Assembly: GCA_016177345.1 (NCBI GenBank)
Contig: JACOVM010000085.1
Location: 1-10,452, forward strand
DNA: 10,452 nucleotides
Direction of reading: 5' to 3'
DNA from: Candidatus Woesearchaeota archaeon
GTDB taxonomy: Archaea > Nanobdellota > Nanobdellia > Woesearchaeales > UBA12501
The notes beneath the pieces were generated by a model. The model was not told the origin of the DNA. It was given only the letters and a program-made list of their open reading frames with translations, and did not search any database. This document shows positions 5,153 to 10,452 of this stretch, in pieces. The stretch's first letter is position 1. Each line of letters starts with the position of its first letter. The position numbers and the translations under genes are program-made.

Positions 5153-5892
5153 CTCAATAATTTTCTAATAATCAGGTTCCAAGCTATTTTTACGCTGTTG
5201 AGGGTGCTCTGGCCTTTTTGTTGTGAATACTCGGTGTAGCGAATAGTGACTGGAACTTCGCAGTAGGCCAACTTCTTTTTTTGGATCTCATCAATGATTT
5301 CTGAAGCATGCTCCATACGGTCATGCCGAATCTCGACCTGTTCAGCGGCATGCCTTGATAATGCGCGAAGCCCGTTATGGGTGTCAGTGAGTGAAATTCC
5401 AGAATAAAAAAAGGTGAAGAGAACGCCTAATTTGAGCACAAACGCTCGTAGCCATGGAATCTCACTTGTTCCTGCCAAAAATCGAGAGCCGAGCACGACA
5501 TCAGCCTTCCCCTTCATGATAGGGTCGATGAGGACAGCAATGTCTTGTGGCTGGTGCTGGCCATCAGCGTCAAACGTCACAATAATATCTGCACCTTGGC
5601 TGATGGCATAGTCGATTCCTGTCTTAAGCGAAGCGCCCTGCCCCCGATTGACGGCATGGCGAAGAACGTGAACAACATTGCTTGGCTGCTGGCGAAGGAT
5701 CTTGTAGGTTTTGTCTGATGAGCAATCATCCACCACTACAATATGGGAATACCCTGCCTTTCGAAGAGAGGAGATAACATCCTGAATGCTCTTTTCTTCG
5801 TTATACGAGGGGATAACAATAAACGTATTTTTTAACAGATTTTTTTCCCCTTTGGTTTTCCCTTTGCTTTTCCATTTGCCATACTGGTTCAT
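5149..5892 (-). CDS. GT2 family polyprenyl-phosphate glycosyltransferase
   Basis: This enzyme probably transfers a sugar from a nucleotide donor to a polyprenyl (dolichyl) phosphate at the inner face of the membrane, as dolichol-phosphate mannose or glucose synthases do. The 247 residues show the GT-A fold signatures: FIVIPSYNEEKSI (24-36), VVVDDCSSDKT (52-62), NRGQGASLKTGID (82-94), the metal-binding DAD at 108-110 in FDADGQHQ, DVVLGSRFLAG (131-141) and TDTHNGLRALSR (169-180). There is no C-terminal membrane domain of its own, which fits the co-encoded DUF2304 protein. The first 20 residues are Lys-rich and lie before the domain. ATG 5892 is kept because a TATA element lies about 25 nt upstream. 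The sugar cannot be told from sequence. Confidence 0.93.
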   Translation of the reverse strand: MNQYGKWKSKGKTKGEKNLLKNTFIVIPSYNEEKSIQDVISSLRKAGYSHIVVVDDCSSDKTYKILRQQPSNVVHVLRHAVNRGQGASLKTGIDYAISQGADIIVTFDADGQHQPQDIAVLIDPIMKGKADVVLGSRFLAGTSEIPWLRAFVLKLGVLFTFFYSGISLTDTHNGLRALSRHAAEQVEIRHDRMEHASEIIDEIQKKKLAYCEVPVTIRYTEYSQQKGQSTLNSVKIAWNLIIRKLLS

Positions 5893-5911
5893 ATGGCTGA
5901 GGCAAGTGACA

Positions 5912-5940
5912 ATATTTAAATACTTTTCCTGTTTTTAAAT
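5912..5940. promoter_or_regulatory. Bidirectional promoter with palindromic TATA element
   Basis: The 63-bp spacer between divergent glycosyltransferase genes holds TATTTAAATA (5913-5922), a perfect palindrome about 25 nt from the GT2 ATG. A second box, TTTTTAAATA, lies at about 5932-5941. The first would give a leaderless GT2 message on the minus strand. On the plus strand either box could serve the GT-C gene. The shared element suggests the two genes are expressed together. Confidence 0.6.
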
Positions 5941-5955
5941 AGGGGTGAACAACAA

Positions 5956-7683
5956 GTGACGGGAAAAGAAGGCAAAAAAAAAGAAACAAGCCATGAACCA
6001 GAAACAAGCTCAGAAAGCCCAGAAACCATCGAATTCTCCTTGAAGAATGTGAAGAAGTGGTGGCCTTGGATTCTTCTTGTTATAATAGTCTTGTTTGGGT
6101 TCTACCTCCGTTACTATCATGTAGATTATCCAGTTATTGGCTATCATAATTGGAAAGAAACCCATTATTTAACAGAAGCAAGAAATTTCGCTAGGGATGG
6201 TTTTTTTGCCCATGGATTTTTTGCGCCAGCCTTTGATTACCCGCAACTTGGCAGCAACCCCACTGGAGCTCACTCAGACACCTTCCCCCTCATTTCAGTC
6301 ATTGTCGCGATTATGTTCAAGATTATCGGGCCAAACCTTTGGGCTGCGAGAATGGTCGGCATCCTCTTCAGTGTCGGATCCATTATTGCGATGTATCTTT
6401 TTGCAAAAAAGATGTTTCACCGCGAAGAATTCGCGCTATTCGCTGCTGCCCTAACAGCACTTAGCCCCTTGTTTGTTTTCTTCAGCCACAATGTTGACTT
6501 GATCAATCCCGGATTGTTCTTTATGCTCCTCACAGGGTATTATTATCTCAGCTGGAGAGAAGACGGCTATGCCACCAAGCAATTTGTGCTGATGAGCTTG
6601 TTTTTTGTTCTTGCTGGCTTGACCAAGTACCCGTTTATGGTCATTGCAATTCCTATCTTCTTCACGCTTCCATGGCAAGAAGTGGCAAAGGTGAAGAAGC
6701 ATTGGAAAGAATACAGCGCTTCTCTTTTCTTTGCCATTCTTCTTGTAGGGTGGATGCTCTATGCAAATACTGCACTTGCACAGCAAGCTGGTGAGGGTGG
6801 CGTTATTAGCGGCGGGCTTGTCAATCTTGGAAACATGTTTTCTCCAGTATGGTGGAGCAACCTCAAGCCATACCTTATGGACAATTACACCATGCTTGGC
6901 TGGTATCTCTCTCTTCTTGGCCTGGTGCTTTTCCTCGGTTTTACGGCAGCAAAATGGAAAGCGAAGCAGCTAACCATTGGCGATCGTTTTCTCTTCTTTT
7001 GTTTTGTTGCAACCCTTGTCTTTATCTTGATCATGTCCGAGAAGATGAAGGGGCATAGCTATCATCAATTTCCTATGGCACCGTTCGTGCTGCTCTTCCT
7101 GAGCTTTGGGGTAGTCATGGCAGCGAACACGATAGGAAAAATCGCGCGATGGAAGGGGGTATCCTTTATTGTTCTTGCCGTGGTGTTTCTGCTTCTCCTT
7201 GGCCCTTCTCTTGAAGCAAGAAACCGGCAGTTTGACACTCAATTTATCGGCTTAGATATCGCTGGAGAATACATTAATAGCCATTCTACACCTGATGAAA
7301 GGATCATTCATTCTGGGCATCAGGATTATGGCATTTTTTGGCATGCTGACAGAAAAGGAACTGACGGGGGGGTTCCAACAGCAGAGGGTATGCAACGCGC
7401 AGAGAAGGAAGTGAATGCGCAATGGCTCTTCTTGTACCAATGGGGGCTTCAAACCCTTCAAGAGCCAGAAAAAATAGAGTATATCAATAAGAATTATGGC
7501 CTTCAGCAGGCTGCATTCCGGCAGACACCGCAAGGGCCGAGCTTGTTCTACTTGCTTTTGAAAAAAGGAGGAACCTTTGACGTCAATCAGCTCAATAGCC
7601 AGCTCCAGGGAAGGCCACTCCAGTCACGAACATACGAATCCACGAGTGGAACAGTTGAGTTAATGTATGTTAATATGGAATAA
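5956..7683 (+). CDS. GT-C membrane glycosyltransferase, PMT/ArnT-like (GT39-type)
   Basis: This 575-residue integral membrane enzyme probably transfers sugar from a polyprenyl-phosphate sugar to an acceptor outside the membrane. A Lys/Glu/Ser-rich cytoplasmic tail (1-34) is followed by helix 1 (about 36-52). The first outer loop, YHNWKETHYLTEARNFARDG (63-82), is where the GT-C catalytic acidic residue lies; E68 is the candidate. GAHSDTFPLISVIVA (104-118) and many further helices follow up to about residue 435. A soluble C-terminal part from RNRQFDTQFIGLDI continues to the end. The GTG start is chosen because AGGGGTGA (5941-5948) lies seven bases before it and no in-frame ATG occurs until deep in the membrane domain. 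The divergent GT2/DUF2304 pair probably supplies its lipid-linked donor. The acceptor (protein or glycan) is not known. Confidence 0.88.
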   Translation: MTGKEGKKKETSHEPETSSESPETIEFSLKNVKKWWPWILLVIIVLFGFYLRYYHVDYPVIGYHNWKETHYLTEARNFARDGFFAHGFFAPAFDYPQLGSNPTGAHSDTFPLISVIVAIMFKIIGPNLWAARMVGILFSVGSIIAMYLFAKKMFHREEFALFAAALTALSPLFVFFSHNVDLINPGLFFMLLTGYYYLSWREDGYATKQFVLMSLFFVLAGLTKYPFMVIAIPIFFTLPWQEVAKVKKHWKEYSASLFFAILLVGWMLYANTALAQQAGEGGVISGGLVNLGNMFSPVWWSNLKPYLMDNYTMLGWYLSLLGLVLFLGFTAAKWKAKQLTIGDRFLFFCFVATLVFILIMSEKMKGHSYHQFPMAPFVLLFLSFGVVMAANTIGKIARWKGVSFIVLAVVFLLLLGPSLEARNRQFDTQFIGLDIAGEYINSHSTPDERIIHSGHQDYGIFWHADRKGTDGGVPTAEGMQRAEKEVNAQWLFLYQWGLQTLQEPEKIEYINKNYGLQQAAFRQTPQGPSLFYLLLKKGGTFDVNQLNSQLQGRPLQSRTYESTSGTVELMYVNME

Positions 7684-7771
7684 AGATAAAGAATAAATAT
7701 AAAATAAATAGCCCGTGTATTCATTTGATCAGAAAAATTTAAAAACAATAACCCTACTATCAGGCCATATC
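7684..7771 (+). promoter_or_regulatory. AT-rich promoter region of the PEBP lipoprotein gene
   Basis: AAAAATTTAAAAA (7733-7745) lies about 25 nt before a start near 7765, a few bases upstream of ATG 7772, so the message would be almost leaderless. A second AT-rich tract at 7692-7709 could be an alternative box. No Shine-Dalgarno sequence is obvious before 7772. Confidence 0.45.
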
Positions 7772-10234
7772 ATGGACATTCATCGCAAAATACTGCTTGT
7801 TTTTCTCACGATATCCCTTTTTTTCATAGCAGCCTGCCAGCAGCAAGCCCCTTCCTCTTTTCCAGATGAGCCAGCCCCTCCTGGAGAACAACAGCAGAAT
7901 ATTGCAGGAGAGGCATTTGCGTATGGGGCAGTGATTCCTGAACTGTATGGATTGCCGTACGACACGTATGGGCTTTACGCCGCTAATAGGCAAGTCCTTG
8001 TCAGCAGGGCTCCTGGTGCAGCGCCAGGGCAAGAAGCATTCTTCTTCATGGTCAATGAGCCTTATCAAACATTTCCAGTGGGAGATACTATTACTCTGAA
8101 AGCAACAGCGGCTATGCCTGGCGGGCTTGTTTTTAACAGAGGGTACATTTACAAGCGAGACGCTGATGGAACGATTCGATGGGTGCCATTTGCCTACACT
8201 CCAGATGGTGTCAGAGGAGGTACCGTACGACAATTCGTGAATGAGGAAGGAAATCTTCAAGATAGTAATTGGATTTCTGGGGCAGCAAAGGTAGAAACGA
8301 GCTTGGCAGTTGCTGACCTTACTGTTGGAGAAAACTATGTTGTGGCGTACACCTGCCTTAAGGCATCACCAATTGAACCTTGGAAGTGCGGCTGTAATGA
8401 GGCCCGTGAGCCAGAATGCGCGCGCTGGTCACTCCAAAAGTTTATGATTTGCGAGGCTGGAGAAATGGTTAATGGCAATGGCCAGTGTGTTACCGTTCCA
8501 GACTGTCCTGTACAGCAGGAAATGACTGTTACTCCAGAACAAACAACAAATATTCAAACTATTTTCAGCGATGCAAGGATTGCTTCGCTTGATGTTGAGG
8601 AACAGTGCGAGCCAGATGCACTAGATCCATTATACACACAATGTACCGATGGGCAAGAAACTGCAGTATTCTTTAAATGCGCTGTCGAAGAATTTCCAGC
8701 CCAAGCAGATGCTGTGAAAGCAGAGCTTGGAGCTGCGCTGCCAGCAGGGCTTATTGAAGAGCCTCCTGTCACATCGGCATGTGCAGAAACGTTCATGAAT
8801 AACGATAATACTGCTGCTCCAACGATCCAGAGTGAATGTGTACCAAAAGATGGTGATGCTACCTCAGCTGTTCGCGGAACGTGTGATGGGGCAACAGCAG
8901 TAAGTTACGGGTGTGTTGATGATAATAATGCATGCACAAGAGAAGTGAGATATGATTGTGCAACAAGCGGAAAGGAATGTAGTAATGGTGTGTGTGTTTC
9001 TTCTGGTGGAACTGGATCTGGAGATATGACCTTAACTAGTTCTGATTTTGTTGAAGGTGGAGCCATGCCCATTATTAGTGGAGAAACACTTGCGCGTAGT
9101 TTTTGTGACAGGGCATTGGACGGGGCTACTAACACAAATCCCCAATTAGAACTTCATAATGTTCCTACAGGAACAAGAAGCATCGTTATTAATTTTGAAG
9201 AGGCGCATGATAGCCCATTTTTTGGTGAAGGGTATGATCCTGATCGTAGTAATCAACCTTTCTCTCCAGGAAACAAATGGCTCTTGTATAATATTGATCC
9301 AAGCCTATCCACAATTCAATCCATGACTCACACGGATTCAGGATTAACTAACCAAATAGTCTACAATCAACGATTGTTTTCTGATATGGCAACTCAGAAA
9401 AATGATTATAATGGACCATGCCCCCTACCAGGAAATCCACATATCTACGAATTTAAAGCGTATGCAACATCAATAGCTTCAGCTGAAGATGCACTTAGCG
9501 AAGCTTACCCTGAAGAAACAAACCCATTAGACGTCCTTGTTCGCCTTCCAACTCTTCTTGAGGATGGAGACAATACCCTTGCTGAGGCAACTCTCCGAGG
9601 AACGTATTTTATTCCTTGCAGTGCAACTGTTGCTTGTGTTCTTCCTGGAGAAAGCTGCGAACTTGCTACCGGAAGGTGCATACCTTCTTCTAGTGGAACC
9701 ACCATGACGTTAACCAGCTCTGCATTTACTGAAGGAAATGCATTGCCAGAGTCTGCTGGTGATGATAGCGCAGATTATGCAGCACGATGCCCTGCTCATC
9801 TTGCTAGCGCGCAAAACAAAAATCCTCCACTTTCTATAAGAAATGTTCCTGCTGGAACACAAAGCTTGGTCCTGGTAGTGACTGACGAAACTGCGGATGG
9901 CCTCCCGCACTGGGTGGTCTATGACATTTCTCCGAGTACAACAGAAATTCCTGAAGATGTTCATGATACTATAACTAGCTCAATATCCGGTGCAACAGAA
10001 TGGCCCTACTATGGCCCATGCCCACCAGTAAACGATCCACAACACGTATATCAGTTTACCTTACTCGCATTATCAGAACGATCAGAGTATTCTCTTGCTC
10101 CAGCAAAATCTATAGCAGACGCTATTGAAGTTGGTATTACTGGAAGAATGTATGGCACAAGCAGCCTAGAAACAGAATTAAACGATGTTCTCCTTGACAC
10201 AGCAACACTTCGTGGAACATATCAGATAACATAG
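7772..10234 (+). CDS. Large lipoprotein with tandem C-terminal PEBP (YbhB/YbcL-like) domains
   Basis: The start is set at ATG 7772, not an upstream in-frame GTG at 7715, because it gives a clean signal peptide (1-21) with lipobox I19-A-A-C22; the product has 820 residues. Residues about 45-215 are a beta-rich region without a name I can assign. Residues about 215-415 are Cys-rich with EGF-like spacing. PEBP domain 1 (about 419-612) starts MTLTSSDFVEGG and has NGPCPLPGNPHIYEF and a terminal ATLRGTYF. A Cys linker (613-640, ACVLPGESCELATGRC) follows. PEBP domain 2 (about 645-820) starts MTLTSSAFTEGN and has DETADGLPHWVVYDI, YGPCPPVNDPQHVYQF and ATLRGTY. Domain 2 keeps the HW pair that domain 1 replaces with KW. 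PEBP proteins bind anionic ligands such as phospholipid headgroups or phosphorylated groups; surface ligand binding here is inference. Confidence 0.88.
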   Translation: MDIHRKILLVFLTISLFFIAACQQQAPSSFPDEPAPPGEQQQNIAGEAFAYGAVIPELYGLPYDTYGLYAANRQVLVSRAPGAAPGQEAFFFMVNEPYQTFPVGDTITLKATAAMPGGLVFNRGYIYKRDADGTIRWVPFAYTPDGVRGGTVRQFVNEEGNLQDSNWISGAAKVETSLAVADLTVGENYVVAYTCLKASPIEPWKCGCNEAREPECARWSLQKFMICEAGEMVNGNGQCVTVPDCPVQQEMTVTPEQTTNIQTIFSDARIASLDVEEQCEPDALDPLYTQCTDGQETAVFFKCAVEEFPAQADAVKAELGAALPAGLIEEPPVTSACAETFMNNDNTAAPTIQSECVPKDGDATSAVRGTCDGATAVSYGCVDDNNACTREVRYDCATSGKECSNGVCVSSGGTGSGDMTLTSSDFVEGGAMPIISGETLARSFCDRALDGATNTNPQLELHNVPTGTRSIVINFEEAHDSPFFGEGYDPDRSNQPFSPGNKWLLYNIDPSLSTIQSMTHTDSGLTNQIVYNQRLFSDMATQKNDYNGPCPLPGNPHIYEFKAYATSIASAEDALSEAYPEETNPLDVLVRLPTLLEDGDNTLAEATLRGTYFIPCSATVACVLPGESCELATGRCIPSSSGTTMTLTSSAFTEGNALPESAGDDSADYAARCPAHLASAQNKNPPLSIRNVPAGTQSLVLVVTDETADGLPHWVVYDISPSTTEIPEDVHDTITSSISGATEWPYYGPCPPVNDPQHVYQFTLLALSERSEYSLAPAKSIADAIEVGITGRMYGTSSLETELNDVLLDTATLRGTYQIT

Positions 10235-10239
10235 TCCAT

Positions 10240-10269
10240 AAATTGTATTGGATTAAATTGTATTGGATT
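10240..10269. repeat. 15-bp tandem duplication
   Basis: AAATTGTATTGGATT occurs twice, back to back, just after the PEBP lipoprotein stop codon. It is a simple local duplication with no visible function. Confidence 0.8.
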
Positions 10270-10327
10270 ATTATCTATCTTCCCTCACCCCCTATGTATT
10301 TGTATTTCTCCCCATTTTTCCCCACCG

Positions 10328-10452
10328 GCTCTGTCCCGAATCTCTTTTCAACGGGTAGTGCCATCGCCAAGCGCCGTGCCCCGGATCCTCATCTTGTTCC
10401 CGGATACTCGATACCCAGTCGAGTGCTAAACGCAGACAGAGCGCGATGGCAC
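10328..10452. ncRNA. Candidate pseudoknotted structured RNA, possibly cut by the window end
   Basis: GCTCTGTC (10328-10335) pairs perfectly with GACAGAGC (10435-10442). GTGCCATCGC (10358-10367) pairs perfectly with GCGATGGCAC (10443-10452). The two helices interleave and their 3' arms are directly adjacent, as in a coaxially stacked pseudoknot. Inside lies a further hairpin, ACTCGA (10406-10411) with TCGAGT (10419-10424) around loop TACCCAG, and a CCCG...CGGG stem at 10335-10355. The segment is visibly GC-richer than the AT-rich spacer before it and has no convincing ORF. I could not match it to tRNA, 5S, SRP or RNase P RNA. Strand is undetermined, and bases beyond 10452 may belong to it. Confidence 0.5.

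Noticed and set aside
7715..7771. GTG 7715 as the start of the PEBP lipoprotein
   Set aside because: It would put 19 polar residues before the signal peptide. ATG 7772 gives a standard signal peptide and lipobox and lies just downstream of a TATA-like box.
7760..8260. Minus-strand 166-residue ORF opposite the PEBP lipoprotein
   Set aside because: It lies wholly antisense to a well-supported signal peptide and coding region, and its translation has no recognisable domain.
10328..10452. 5S rRNA or tRNA
   Set aside because: The 10-bp closing helix recalls 5S helix I, but the internal conserved 5S loops are not recognisable and the length is short. No tRNA T-loop motif or cloverleaf can be drawn.

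Overview
The window looks like part of the chromosome of an uncultivated archaeon, most likely of the DPANN group (Woesearchaeota-like; this placement is inference). The evidence is an archaeal/eukaryotic-type ribosomal protein uS12 with a TATA box and an apparently leaderless start, an archaeal NucS/EndoMS endonuclease with a C-terminal PCNA-binding-like motif, AT-rich TATA-like boxes about 25 nt upstream of several starts, and large Cys-rich lipoproteins joined by Ser/Thr/Pro linkers.

Layout. 1-568 is non-coding but highly structured. It holds two tandem ~158-nt units (the first 59 nt are identical), a perfect 12-bp hairpin, and an array of four ~64-nt hairpin units (A-B-C-D). The units share a conserved 25-29-nt loop, while the stems differ in sequence and stay base-paired. 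569-1006 (-) is uS12, alone rather than in its usual ribosomal operon. 1079-1295 repeats the hairpin and array (A'-C'-D', without B) in the same orientation, so uS12 sits between two direct copies. 1334-3424 (+) is a tight group: a Cys-rich lipoprotein, a possible 38-residue membrane peptide, and NucS. 3519-4700 (+) is a sigma-70-like protein with regions 2, 3 and 4 recognisable plus an extra C-terminal helix-turn-helix. It lies behind an archaeal-looking TATA box and a six-codon upstream reading frame that ends directly at its start codon.

4796-7683 is a surface-glycosylation module: a polyprenyl-phosphate-type GT2 glycosyltransferase and its DUF2304 membrane partner on the minus strand, diverging from a GT-C (PMT-like) membrane glycosyltransferase through a 63-bp spacer with a palindromic TATA element. 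The GT2 enzyme probably makes lipid-linked sugar and the GT-C enzyme probably uses it outside the membrane. 7772-10234 (+) is an 820-residue lipoprotein ending in two tandem PEBP (YbhB/YbcL-like) domains. The last ~125 bp turns GC-rich and can form a coaxial pseudoknot of two perfect helices (8 and 10 bp), which suggests a structured RNA of unknown identity.

The observations most worth following are the covarying-stem hairpin array around uS12 and the bacterial-type sigma factor in an archaeal context.
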